Shown here one piece after another: positions 1-10,900 of a DNA stretch of 64,000 nucleotides (within the stretch, counting starts at the first letter, position 1; each line of letters begins with the position of its first letter). Both the position numbers and the translations under genes were made by a program. The notes beneath the pieces were generated by a model that was given only the letters and a program-made list of their open reading frames with translations, made no database searches and was not told the origin of the DNA. The stretch comes from Lewinellaceae bacterium. Lineage in GTDB: Bacteria; Bacteroidota; Bacteroidia; Chitinophagales; Saprospiraceae. The stretch is from positions 806,001-870,000 of the forward strand of contig JACJYO010000001.1 of NCBI GenBank assembly GCA_020636075.1, read 5' to 3'.

Positions 1-1
1 A

Positions 2-499
2 TTGCAGTATTTCGACCCCGAGCTCAATGAAAATTATGTGCCTTACGTGGTGGAAACGTCAATCGGTGTAGACCGGATGTTCCTGGCGGTTATGACCAAT
101 GCACTGGTGGAGGAAACGGTACCCGATGCACAAGGTGAGGATAGCACACGCACCGTGTTGCGCATCCCGCCGGCCCTTGCGCCGGTCAAATGTGCGGTAC
201 TTCCCATCGTGCGCAACAAGGAGGAATTGGTTGAAAAGGCACGCAGTATTTATGACCGTCTGAAGCCTTATTTCCAATGCCAGTACGATGAAAAAGACGC
301 TATTGGCCGCCGCTATCGCCGGCAGGATGCTGTGGGCACACCTTACTGCATTACTATCGATTTTGAAACCATGGAAGACGACACCGTGACCATCCGCGAA
401 CGGGATTCCATGAAGCAGGAGCGTGTGCCGGTGAGCAAAGTTGCTGAAATTGTCCGGGAAAAAACGGATATGCACCGGTTGCTGGAATCATTAGCCTGA
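2..499 (+). CDS. glyS: Glycine--tRNA ligase, C-terminal part (5' truncated by window)
   Basis: C-terminal 165 residues of a class II glycyl-tRNA synthetase, which charges tRNA-Gly in the cytosol. The fragment opens inside the catalytic core: VETSIGVDRMFLAVM (about residues 17-31 of the fragment) fits class II motif 3, whose Arg contacts ATP. After that comes the anticodon-binding domain, with APVKCAVLPIVRNKEELVEKA and a final VPVSKVAEIVREK helix. The first codon shown is TTG (Leu) inside the gene, not a start; the real start lies before the window. The style (ETSIGVDR) suits the alpha2 (eukaryote/archaea-like) GlyRS used by Bacteroidota rather than the alpha2beta2 enzyme. A strong hairpin follows 30 nt after the stop. 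Family assignment is secure. Confidence 0.9.
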   Translation: MQYFDPELNENYVPYVVETSIGVDRMFLAVMTNALVEETVPDAQGEDSTRTVLRIPPALAPVKCAVLPIVRNKEELVEKARSIYDRLKPYFQCQYDEKDAIGRRYRRQDAVGTPYCITIDFETMEDDTVTIRERDSMKQERVPVSKVAEIVREKTDMHRLLESLA

Positions 500-530
500 T
501 ATTTTTCTAACTTGTAGTTTGTTTGTTTTC

Positions 531-564
531 AAAAAGGTTTGTCACTAGCGTGACAAACCTTTTT
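531..564 (+). terminator. Hairpin terminator after glyS
   Basis: A perfect 15-bp stem (AAAAAGGTTTGTCAC, 531-545, against 550-564) with a 4-nt loop TAGC. The stem itself ends in TTTTT, so it can work as a Rho-independent terminator; the run after it is GGGTTTT, so the U-tract is short. Confidence 0.8.
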
Positions 565-585
565 GGGTTTTCGGGGGGCATAAAT

Positions 586-615
586 TTTGACAAGAAGTGG
601 AAAACATTACCTTTA
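586..615 (+). promoter_or_regulatory. Bacteroidota-type promoter of the PorP/OmpA/adhesin unit
   Basis: TTTG at 586-589, an 18-nt spacer, then TACCTTTA at 608-615. This is one base from the Bacteroidota sigma consensus TTTG-N(about 18)-TAnnTTTG. Transcription would start near 622, leaving a 5' leader of about 230 nt before the PorP-like gene. I see no other gene or structure between 566 and 852. Confidence 0.5.
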
Positions 616-852
616 CGGCAGTTTCTTATCGAATGAAAAGTCGAACATCTTGGAAGGTTTGGCTTAGGGTTCTCCTCCCACCCAATTTTAGTTTTTACTC
701 CATGTCACCTACTGGCGCATCTTGTTGTTTTTGCGCTACTGGTACGTTTTTTGCACCTTGACTCGCTTCAGAACTTAGTATTATCCACCTCCCTTCCTTC
801 CTGGAGACCGTTACAATCCGTTATTTATCTGCATCACAAAATCTGTACGCTT

Positions 853-1890
853 GTGAAGAGAATGCTATTGCTACGCCCTGTTCTGATGTTGGTTCTTTTT
901 ACCGCCTCGGTAGGTCCCATGCTTGCACAGGACATTCATTTTTCCCAATTCGGTAACGCGCCGCTAAACCTCAACCCGGGATTAGGTGGCATTTTTGGTG
1001 GAGACCTGCGTTTTGTCGCAAATTTCCGGAGCCAATGGCATTCTGTCAGGGTCCCGTATACGACCTACTCCGGAAGTGTGGAAAACAAGTGGTACTACAA
1101 ACGAGGCGAGTATGACCGGTACTTTACCGGCGGACTGCTGCTCAACGTGGACAAACAGGGTTCATTGGAACTGACCTCATTGCAAATTGGCATTCCCCTT
1201 GGCATAACCCTACCGGTTGCCAAAAACAACTTCCTCTCCCTGGGTGTAACGCCTGCTTTCGGGCAACGCTCCTTCAACTCCGACGAATGGAGCTTTGATG
1301 CGCAGTTTGTAGACTGCCTCTATCAGCCCAGCGCACCGACAATGGAAGATGGTTCTTTGTTCAGCACCAACCTGAAGTATTTTGACTTGAGTTCCGGACT
1401 TAATTATCGTTTCTATGCCCCCAGGAGTCGCACGCGTTTCGACCTTGGCGGGGCTCTTTTTCACGTCAACCGGCCCAATCACGACTTTTGGACAAATACC
1501 GGGAGCGTCCAGTTAGCTATGCGCAAAACCGTGTATGGTATCGGACTGGTACAGGTTACACCGATCCTGGATATCCTCGGACACATCATGTATGAAGAGC
1601 AGGGTGGCTACCGGGAATTTCTGTATGGAGCCGGTGCGCGGGTAATGGTGAGTACGGTACCCTACAATGAATTGGCGATCCAGGCATTTTTCAGCATGCG
1701 CCACCGGTACACAGATGCTGCTATTGCCCGACTTGAGTTCTTCTACCGGACCTGGTCGCTGGGATTCTCTTACGACATCAACTTTTCCGACTTCTCTATT
1801 GCCACCGGGCACCGTGGTGGGCCGGAAATCTCCCTGAGTTACCGCCTGTACAAAATTAAACCAGTTGACAGAAAGTGTCCGATCGACTGA
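853..1890 (+). CDS. PorP/SprF family type IX secretion system outer-membrane protein
   Basis: About 345 residues. An N-terminal signal peptide (KRMLLLRPVLMLVLFTASVG then MLA-QD) leads into DIHFSQFGNAPLNLNPGLGG, the opening typical of the PorP/SprF family. The rest alternates short amphipathic strands, as in an outer-membrane beta-barrel. Family members partner with T9SS-secreted surface proteins; SprF is needed for secretion or anchoring of the SprB adhesin in gliding bacteria. I chose GTG at 853 because it gives the signal peptide a Lys-Arg n-region; ATG 862 is the alternative, and the frame is open back to 751. The next gene starts 16 nt downstream, and a giant type B T9SS cargo follows, so this is probably its dedicated SprF-like partner. 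That pairing is inference from context. Confidence 0.88.
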   Translation: MKRMLLLRPVLMLVLFTASVGPMLAQDIHFSQFGNAPLNLNPGLGGIFGGDLRFVANFRSQWHSVRVPYTTYSGSVENKWYYKRGEYDRYFTGGLLLNVDKQGSLELTSLQIGIPLGITLPVAKNNFLSLGVTPAFGQRSFNSDEWSFDAQFVDCLYQPSAPTMEDGSLFSTNLKYFDLSSGLNYRFYAPRSRTRFDLGGALFHVNRPNHDFWTNTGSVQLAMRKTVYGIGLVQVTPILDILGHIMYEEQGGYREFLYGAGARVMVSTVPYNELAIQAFFSMRHRYTDAAIARLEFFYRTWSLGFSYDINFSDFSIATGHRGGPEISLSYRLYKIKPVDRKCPID

Positions 1891-1906
1891 TCCTTACTCC
1901 TGAATT

Positions 1907-4876
1907 ATGATGAAATCGACTACATTTTTATTGCCGTTTCTTTTCCTTTTCGCGTTGCCTTTAGCAAACGCCCAACAAGGTGCACCCAAAAGAAAGGACA
2001 GTACAGAGATAAAAGGGATACCAGAACGGATTGGCGGTAACATTTACCGTGCCCCTTCTGTTCAGGCGCTAAAAAACAAGGCCCAAAAGAGTTATGAAAA
2101 CGGGAATTATTACGGCGCCATGCAATATTATCAGCGCATCCTTACTGAAGTGGATACGCAAAATGTGACGGCACTTTACGGTTACGCCCGGGCAGCCACA
2201 GCCTATACCTTGTATGGCAACGCTGAGAAAACGTACTTGTACATGACCGACAGTAATCTGGTGCAAAAAGATGAAACCTTTCTGCTGCAATTAGCCAACA
2301 CCTGGTACCTGTTGCGTGAATACAAAAAAGCCTTGGAGGTTTATCAGGAAGTAGATAATATGTCTACTTCCGCCGACAGTAAAGCAGAAGCTAAAATTGG
2401 CATCAACAACTGCAATTGGGCTATTGAAGTGCAGAAAAACGTTGAAGATATTGTATTGGATAGCCTGCGAAAATCAATAAACACACCCTATTCTGAATAC
2501 GCTGACATTTACACCGACGACCAACTGTATTATTCTTCCTATAGCCACCCGTATAAGGGAGATTCCAGCCGGTTGTTGATCCAAATATTGACGGCACAGC
2601 GCATGGACGATGGTGAAATAAGGATTCAACCTGTTTTGTATAACGAGGAAAACCGCCATACCGCCTACGTAAGTTTTAACCAGGATAAAACGACGATGTA
2701 TTATGCCATCGGCAAATACAACAAGGATAAGGCGATCTGCTTTGAATTGTACCGCCGCAAACGGCTCGGTGACAATACCTGGGGAAAGCCGGAAAAACTG
2801 CCCAAACAAATCAACCACCCAAAAGCCACCACCACCCAGCCCTTTATTTGTACCATGCCCGGTGAAGCCGCTGAAACTCTGTTTTTTGTTAGTGACCGGC
2901 CGGGTGGAAAAGGCAAAAAGGATATCTGGTATTCAAAAATCGAAAACGATACGTTCTCCCAGCCTGTAAACCTTACGGCCCTCAATACACCAGGGGATGA
3001 CGTCACCCCTTTTTACCATGCCGCTACCGGCGTTTTGTATTTCAGCAGCAACGGCCATCAAACTTTAGGCGGATTTGATATTTACCGTTCCGAACCTATC
3101 GGCCAGAGTTGGGGAGCCCCCCAGCATTTACCCGAGCCGCTGAATTCCACGGCCAACGATGTTTTTTACTCTATCTCGGAAGATGGAAAAATGCGGCATT
3201 TTTCTTCTAACCGAGATGGTGCCATAAATAATTCAGAAGAAGATTGTTGCTACGATATCTTCAAATATTGCGAACCTCAGGAACTGCCCGTCTCGGTTTG
3301 CGATGCCGAAACCGGCGATTCGCTGACCAATACCATAATGCAGTTGTACAGGATCGGTTCGAATGGACCGGAATTGCTGCAAACCGAGCATGTGACCAAT
3401 GCTTCGCAGTCATTTAAATTACTACCGGGCAAATCGTATTTATTGGTTACATCCAAAGCCGAATTTCGACCCGACTCGTTTTACTTCGACTCTCCGACCA
3501 ATGTTTGCGACCCAATCGAGAAGGTGCAACGCTGCCTGAAAATGTTTGAAGTAAAACTGCTCGTGGACATCCTGAATTGCGACGGTTCAGAGCCGCAAAA
3601 AGGCGTAAACCTCACCCTTACTACGGTAGGTGCAGATGGACAGGAATTGGCACGGATCGTGAAAAACGACCCCGACAGCACCGAATATCTTTTCCAACTC
3701 CGTCCGAGGAATAATTACACCCTGCTGGGAAGCCTGGAGGAGATCACGGCCGATGCAGAGCCGGTCAGCACCTTTGGGCTAACCCGGGATACAACCATTC
3801 GCCGGGAGCTAAACCTTGGCCTGAATCTGAACCTGGAAATTCATGTATTCAACGAAGCAGATGATACCAAGTTAAACGATGTAATTATCACGTTGATGCG
3901 GCTGGACACCGACCAGAAGTGGGTGCACGTTTCCGGACTGCAAAGCAATCGCTTTGATACACTGATCGCTTACGACGGGCAGTACCGGATTTTTGTTGAA
4001 AAAAATGATCCCCTGCGGAAAAAATTCAGCACGGCTTCGATTGAATTTAGCACAGATACCATTTCAAAAACAGCTTGCCGGCAGCTGCGCAAAAATCTGT
4101 TCCTGCGGAGGATTCCGGACTTACCAATCACCTTGTTTTTTGACAATGACGAACCCGGGCCGCATACTTCTTCCGACCGTATTCCTTTAAAATACAACGC
4201 CGCGACAAAAAAGTATGAACCGCTCATTTATGAGGACATCTACTTCGGTTTTGTCGTGGATGACAATGGCGATACGGTCCGGCAGTACTATTGCCATACC
4301 GATCTGGGGCATAAATGTTACGGCAACAGACACCACTGTTTCAATGCTCCTGCCAACCGGGCGCATCGCGGTCCCATTGCCGTATTGGGTTATTACAACC
4401 TGAAAAACCTCTTCATCGATCGATACACCGAAGGGGAGACGGGAGCTGACCGGTTGCGGGACTCGCTTAAAGTAGATGCCTTTTTTGAAGACTCTGTAAA
4501 AGGTGAATGGAACCGGCTGCGGGATGTTTTTGAAGCAGTGTACACCACGCTGGAAGATCCAAAAACGAAAAAAGTTACCATTGAAATCCGCGGTTATGCG
4601 TCGCCGCTTGGCAACCCGGCCTACAACGAGGTACTGACTTCCAGACGGGTGAACAGTGTCGAACGGTTCTTCCGGGTCTTTGACGGCGGCGTCTTTATGA
4701 AGCACATCAATTCCGGCAAACTAATCTTGAAACGCATTCCCAACGGTGCAGCGAAAGCGATTATCGGTGGGGCAAAATTCAAAGATGGTAATGACAGACG
4801 GGAATCGGTGTATAGCGTAGAAGCTTCCCGGGAACGACGCGTAGAGGTTGTCGGGGTAGATATTCAGACTTTTTGA
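1907..4876 (+). CDS. OmpA family protein with TPR and PD40 (WD40-like) repeats
   Basis: 989 residues with a signal peptide (MMKSTTFLLPFLFLFALPLA, cleavage after NAQ). TPR-like helices lie at about 50-170 (YENGNYYGAMQYYQRIL). PD40-type propeller blades lie at about 260-455, with repeats such as FFVSDRPGGKGKKDIWYS and LYFSSNGHQTLGGFDIYRS. Several Ig/carboxypeptidase-like segments follow, and a C-terminal OmpA domain lies at about 830-985 (IEIRGYASPLGNPAYNEVL, SRRVNSVERFF) that should bind peptidoglycan. The plan resembles PorE and related OmpA proteins thought to link T9SS or gliding complexes to the cell wall. It lies between a PorP/SprF-like gene and a giant T9SS cargo gene, probably in one transcript. 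It has Cys pairs (for example CCYDIFKYCE) fitting an oxidising periplasm. Exact role unproven. Confidence 0.88.
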   Translation: MMKSTTFLLPFLFLFALPLANAQQGAPKRKDSTEIKGIPERIGGNIYRAPSVQALKNKAQKSYENGNYYGAMQYYQRILTEVDTQNVTALYGYARAATAYTLYGNAEKTYLYMTDSNLVQKDETFLLQLANTWYLLREYKKALEVYQEVDNMSTSADSKAEAKIGINNCNWAIEVQKNVEDIVLDSLRKSINTPYSEYADIYTDDQLYYSSYSHPYKGDSSRLLIQILTAQRMDDGEIRIQPVLYNEENRHTAYVSFNQDKTTMYYAIGKYNKDKAICFELYRRKRLGDNTWGKPEKLPKQINHPKATTTQPFICTMPGEAAETLFFVSDRPGGKGKKDIWYSKIENDTFSQPVNLTALNTPGDDVTPFYHAATGVLYFSSNGHQTLGGFDIYRSEPIGQSWGAPQHLPEPLNSTANDVFYSISEDGKMRHFSSNRDGAINNSEEDCCYDIFKYCEPQELPVSVCDAETGDSLTNTIMQLYRIGSNGPELLQTEHVTNASQSFKLLPGKSYLLVTSKAEFRPDSFYFDSPTNVCDPIEKVQRCLKMFEVKLLVDILNCDGSEPQKGVNLTLTTVGADGQELARIVKNDPDSTEYLFQLRPRNNYTLLGSLEEITADAEPVSTFGLTRDTTIRRELNLGLNLNLEIHVFNEADDTKLNDVIITLMRLDTDQKWVHVSGLQSNRFDTLIAYDGQYRIFVEKNDPLRKKFSTASIEFSTDTISKTACRQLRKNLFLRRIPDLPITLFFDNDEPGPHTSSDRIPLKYNAATKKYEPLIYEDIYFGFVVDDNGDTVRQYYCHTDLGHKCYGNRHHCFNAPANRAHRGPIAVLGYYNLKNLFIDRYTEGETGADRLRDSLKVDAFFEDSVKGEWNRLRDVFEAVYTTLEDPKTKKVTIEIRGYASPLGNPAYNEVLTSRRVNSVERFFRVFDGGVFMKHINSGKLILKRIPNGAAKAIIGGAKFKDGNDRRESVYSVEASRERRVEVVGVDIQTF

Positions 4877-4971
4877 TCAAAAAACTGCCTCCGATTTTAA
4901 TGACCCGGAAATGCTAATTCGGATTGGGCAAATTATCCCGTATTAATCCAAATGCAAAGAATCGCAATGTT

Positions 4972-7900
4972 ATGACTATCGAGAAAATAAAAAACACCAT
5001 GTTGGCACGCCACCTTTATTTGGTCATCGGATTAGTGCTCTGCTGCGTAGCATCAGGCCTGGCGCAAGGGCCGAATTTGTTTCTCAGCTTCACTCCCCCG
5101 TCTTGCAACGGGGATTCTGATGGAATAGCCACGGTGCTCGCTATAGGTGGGCAGCCACCATATTCCTATCTGTGGAGCAACTTGGAACAAACACCCTCTA
5201 TCAGTGGATTGAGCGCTGGAAACTATACCGTTACGGTAACCGATACCGAAGGAAACTCAACCATCGGCACGGCACAACTCCTGGAACCCGGGCCTTTACA
5301 GTTTAATGTTACTGTGACTAACCCTTCCTGTAACGGAAGTCCGGGCGCCATGACCGTTTTTCCTACCGGTGGCACTCCGCCCTTTAACATATTGTGGAGC
5401 AATGGTGTAGTGGGGGCTTCGGCAAATAACCTGGAACCTGGTGTAGCTTATACTGTCGAGGCGACCGACTTGCATGGTTGCCAGGCTGATACGACTGTTT
5501 TTATACCTGAAATCGATAGTTTGAATATTAATTTAATCATTAAAAAAGCAGAATGCGTTGGTGTGAACGACGGCTCGGCTACAGCGGTTGTAATCCCATC
5601 CGGTGGCAGTTATAGCTATCAGTGGAATGTCAACAATGCAAATACGCCGCAAATTACCAACCTGGCTGCCGGCACATTTGTGGCTGTAACCGTAACAGAG
5701 ACAAATTCAGGTTGCATTGGCTTGGCCAATGGCATAATTGGTACCCACACCCAATTAAATTTGAACCTCATCGCCGACACAATGGTGACCTGCTTTAACG
5801 AAATGTCGGCAGCTGCTACCGCAACGGCTTCAAACGGAACACCGTTGTATAGTTATGCATGGAGTGGCCCTAATGGCTTCAACGCTACCGGCCCCATGAT
5901 TTCCAATCTCGGGGTTGGTTCTTATGCCGTCACCGCCACGGACTCGCGCGGTTGTACCGTTGCTGGCGGTGTAAACGTTACGTTTAAAGACAGTTTGAAT
6001 GCCGATTTTTCCATTGACAAATCCTGTGTCGCCAACCAATTCATTGTAGACATTGTGGACCATTCAACGGCAACTCCAGGGCCAATCGTGAGTTGGCAGT
6101 GGAATATTACCTGGGACGGCGGCGGGTCATTTACCAGCAACCAGCAAAATATTCCCATGCTCTCCATTCCAAATCAGAGCACAGGTGTAGCCCAACTGAT
6201 CGTTACCTCGGCAGCCGGTTGTTCCGACACGTTGATCCAAGCATTTAAGGTGGATAGTTTGCTGGATTATGAAGTTCAAACGCAGGGGTATTCCTGTGAT
6301 AGTTCAGCCGTTCCCATTACCGTAATTGGCGACCCGAATTTTACGTACAATTGGCAACCGGATTCGTTTTTGATTTTTAACCCGGACAAGCAAAATGTGC
6401 TTGCCGATCCGCCAACAACTAAAACATATATTTTGGTCGTCAGCAATAATACTTGCTTTGATTCAAAAATGGTTACCATTACCCGCCAACCATTGTTGGA
6501 ACTGGAGGCCACCGGCGACAGTATCTGTGGCGGAACTGGCGTGCTCACGGCAACGACCAATGTGCCTGGGTCCATCGTTTGGACAAATCTGAACGGTGAT
6601 ACGATCAACCCGCTCATGGCGGCTCCCGGCACCTATATTGCCATTGCAAGGGATAATGCTTACCAGGAATGTGTTCGCATGGACACGGTTGAAGTTGTAG
6701 ATGTTGGAGTGAATGTAACTGCTACCGTTCCAAATGCTGCTTGCCCGGGAATGCTTTTTGATTTGGTTGCCCAAAACAATAACCCCGGGGATAACGTAAC
6801 ATACCAATGGACTACTGACCCTGCAACGCTTACTATTGCTGATCCGGCAAGTGCGATGACTACTGCCAGCGGCCCGGTTGGAACATATACAGTGACCTTG
6901 GTCATCAATAACCAATACCCCTGTTTTGATACACTGACTTTCCCTGTTCAAATTTTAGATTCTATTCGAATTGACTCGCTGATCAGTGTAAAAAACGCCT
7001 GTGTTAGCCTGACGATTGAATACACTAACAACAGTTCATATAATGGCACCTGGAATTTTGGCGATGGCGTCGGTACGAGTACCCTGAACAACGGTACCTA
7101 TACCTACGGGGCACCAGGAACCTATACCGTGACTTTTACACCGGAAGGCGATTGTGTGCTCCCGGTTGCAAAGGAAATTGAACCTGATTCAGTGTCTTTT
7201 ACAGTTGTAGCGCCTGATATCACTACATGTAGTACTTCGGCCAGCCTTTCGGCTACGCCGAGCAAACCCGCTACGCTAACCTGGACTACCATGGCGGGGG
7301 ATACGGTATCCAATCCGAATATGGTTGGCGCCGGACAGTACATCGTTACTGCCGTGAGCCTTGACGGGCAATGCACCGCTACCGATATGGCCACCGTGAT
7401 CCTCGACATGGTCGTGGATATTTCCGATTCCGTGTCCGTCACCGAGGATTGCATCAGTTTGACCGTCAGTTACAACAACAGCAGTTCCCATGATGGTACC
7501 TGGAACTTCGGCGACGGCGTCGGTACGAGTATTCTCAACAGCGGCACATACACCTATGGCGCGCCCGGAACTTACACCGTGACCTTCACACCCAACGATA
7601 CCTGCGTTATCGCAGGGCCCATGACCGTGCAGCCCGACTCGGTGCCATTTACCGTAACCGCGCCGGACATCATGACCTGCGCCGATTCAGCCAGCCTTTC
7701 GGCTACGCCGAGCAAACCCGCTACGCTAACCTGGACTACCATGGCGGGGGATACGGTACTCAATCCGAATATGGTTGGCGCCGGACAGTACATTGTTACT
7801 GCCGTGAGCCTCGATGGACAGTGCACCGCTACCGATATGGCCACCGTGATTCTCGACATGGTGGTGGATATTTCCGATTCCGTGTCCGTCACCGAGGATT

Positions 7901-10900
7901 GCATCAGTTTGACTGTCAGTTACAACAACAGCAGTTCCCATGATGGCACCTGGAACTTCGGCGACGGCGTCGGCACGAGTGTCCTCAACAACGGCACATA
8001 CACCTATGGCGCGCCCGGAACTTACACCGTGACCTTCACACCCAACGATACCTGCGTTATCGCAGGGCCCATGACCGTGCAGCCCGATTCGGTGCCATTT
8101 ACCGTAACCGCTCCGGACATCATGACCTGCGCCGATTCGGCCAGCCTTTCGGCTACGCCGAGCAAACCCGCTACGCTCACCTGGACCACCATGGCGGGGG
8201 ATACGGTATCCAATCCGAATATGGTTGGCGCCGGACAGTACATCGTTACTGCCGTGAGCCTTGACGGGCAATGCACCGCTACCGATATGGCCACCGTGAT
8301 CCTCGACATGGTCGTGGATATTTCCGATTCCGTGTCCGTCACCGAGGATTGCATCAGTTTGACTGTCAGTTACAACAACAGCAGTTCCCACGATGGTACC
8401 TGGAACTTCGGCGACGGCGTCGGTACGAGTGTCCTCAACAACGGCACATACACCTATGGCGCGCCCGGAACTTACACCGTGACCTTCACACCCAACGATA
8501 CCTGCGTTATCGCAGGGCCCATGACCGTGCAGCCCGATTCGGTGCCATTTACCGTAACCGCTCCGGACATCATGACCTGCGCCGATTCGGCCAGCCTTTC
8601 GGCTACGCCGAGCAAACCCGCTACGCTAACCTGGACTACCATGGCGGGGGATACGGTACTCAATCCGAATATGGTTGGCGCAGGGCAGTACATCGTTACT
8701 GCCGTGAGCCTCGACGGACAATGCACCGCTACCGATATGGCTACCGTGATTCTCGACATGGTGGTGGATATTTCCGATTCCGTGTCCGTCACCGAGGATT
8801 GCATCAGTTTGACTGTCAGTTACAACAACAGCAGTTCCCATGATGGCACCTGGAACTTCGGCGACGGCGTCGGTACGAGTGTCCTCAACAGCGGTACATA
8901 CACCTACGGCGCGCCCGGAACTTACACCGTGATCTTCACACCCAACGATACCTGCGTTATCGCAGGGCCCATGACCGTGCAGCCCGACTCGGTGCCATTT
9001 ACCGTAACCGCTCCGGACATCATGACCTGCGCCGATTCGGCCAGCCTTTCGGCTACGCCGAGCAAACCCGCTACGCTAACCTGGACTACCATGGCGGGGG
9101 ATACGGTACTCAATCCGAATATGGTTGGCGCCGGACAGTACATCGTTACTGCCGTGAGCCTCGACGGACAGTGCACCGCTACCGATATGGCTACCGTGAT
9201 CCTCGACATGGTCGTGGATATTTCCGATTCCGTGTCCGTCACCGAGGATTGCATCAGTTTGACCGTCAGTTACAACAACAGCAGTTCCCATGATGGCACC
9301 TGGAACTTCGGCGACGGCGTCGGTACGAGTGTCCTCAACAACGGCACATACACCTATGGCGCGCCCGGAACTTACACTGTGACCTTCACACCCAACGATA
9401 CCTGCGTTATCGCAGGGCCCATGACCGTGCAGCCCGACTCGGTGCCATTTACCGTAACCGCTCCGGATATCATGACCTGCGCCGATTCGGCCAGCCTTTC
9501 GGCTACGCCGAGCAAACCCGCTACGCTAACCTGGACTACCATGGCGGGGGATACGGTACTCAATCCGAATATGGTTGGCGCCGGACAGTACATCGTTACT
9601 GCCGTGAGCCTCGACGGACAATGCACCGCTACCGATATGGCTACCGTGATTCTCGACATGGTCGTGGATATTTCCGATTCCGTGTCCGTCACCGAGGATT
9701 GCATCAGTTTGACTGTCAGTTACAACAACAGCAGTTCCCATGATGGTACCTGGAACTTCGGCGACGGCGTCGGTACGAGTGTCCTCAACAACGGCACATA
9801 CACCTATGGCGCGCCCGGAACTTACACCGTGACCTTCACACCCAACGATACCTGCGTTATCGCAGGGCCCATGACCGTGCAGCCCGACTCGGTGCCATTT
9901 ACCGTAACCGCGCCGGACATCATGACCTGTGCCGACTCGGCCAGCCTTTCGGCTACGCCGAGCAAACCCGCTACGCTAACCTGGACTACCATGGCGGGGG
10001 ATACGGTACTCAATCCGAATATGGTTGGCGCCGGACAGTACATCGTTACTGCCGTGAGCCTCGACGGACAGTGCACCGCTACCGATATGGCTACCGTGAT
10101 CCTCGACATGGTCGTGGATATTTCCGATTCCGTGTCCGTCACCGAGGATTGCATCAGTTTGACTGTCAGTTACAACAACAGCAGTTCCCACGATGGTACC
10201 TGGAACTTCGGCGACGGCGTCGGCACGAGTGTCCTCAACAACGGCACATACACCTATGGCGCGCCTGGAACTTACACCGTGACCTTCACACCCAACGATA
10301 CCTGCGTTATCGCAGGGCCCATGACCGTGCAGCCCGATTCGGTGCCATTTACCGTAACCGCGCCGGACATCATGACCTGCGCCGATTCGGCCAGCCTTTC
10401 GGCTACGCCGAGCAAACCCGCTACGCTAACCTGGACTACCATGGCGGGGGATACGGTACTCAATCCGAATATGGTTGGCGCCGGACAGTACATCGTTACT
10501 GCCGTGAGCCTCGACGGACAATGCACCGCTACCGATATGGCTACCGTGATCCTCGACATGGTCGTGGATATTTCCGATTCCGTGTCCGTCACCGAGGATT
10601 GCATCAGTTTGACTGTCAGTTACAACAACAGCAGTTCCCACGATGGTACCTGGAACTTCGGCGACGGCGTCGGTACGAGTGTCCTCAACAACGGCACATA
10701 CACCTATGGCGCGCCCGGAACTTACACCGTGACCTTCACACCCAACGATACCTGCGTTATCGCAGGGCCCATGACCGTGCAGCCCGACTCGGTGCCATTT
10801 ACCGTAACCGCTCCGGACATCATGACCTGCGCCGATTCGGCCAGCCTTTCGGCTACGCCGAGCAAACCCGCTACGCTAACCTGGACTACCATGGCGGGGG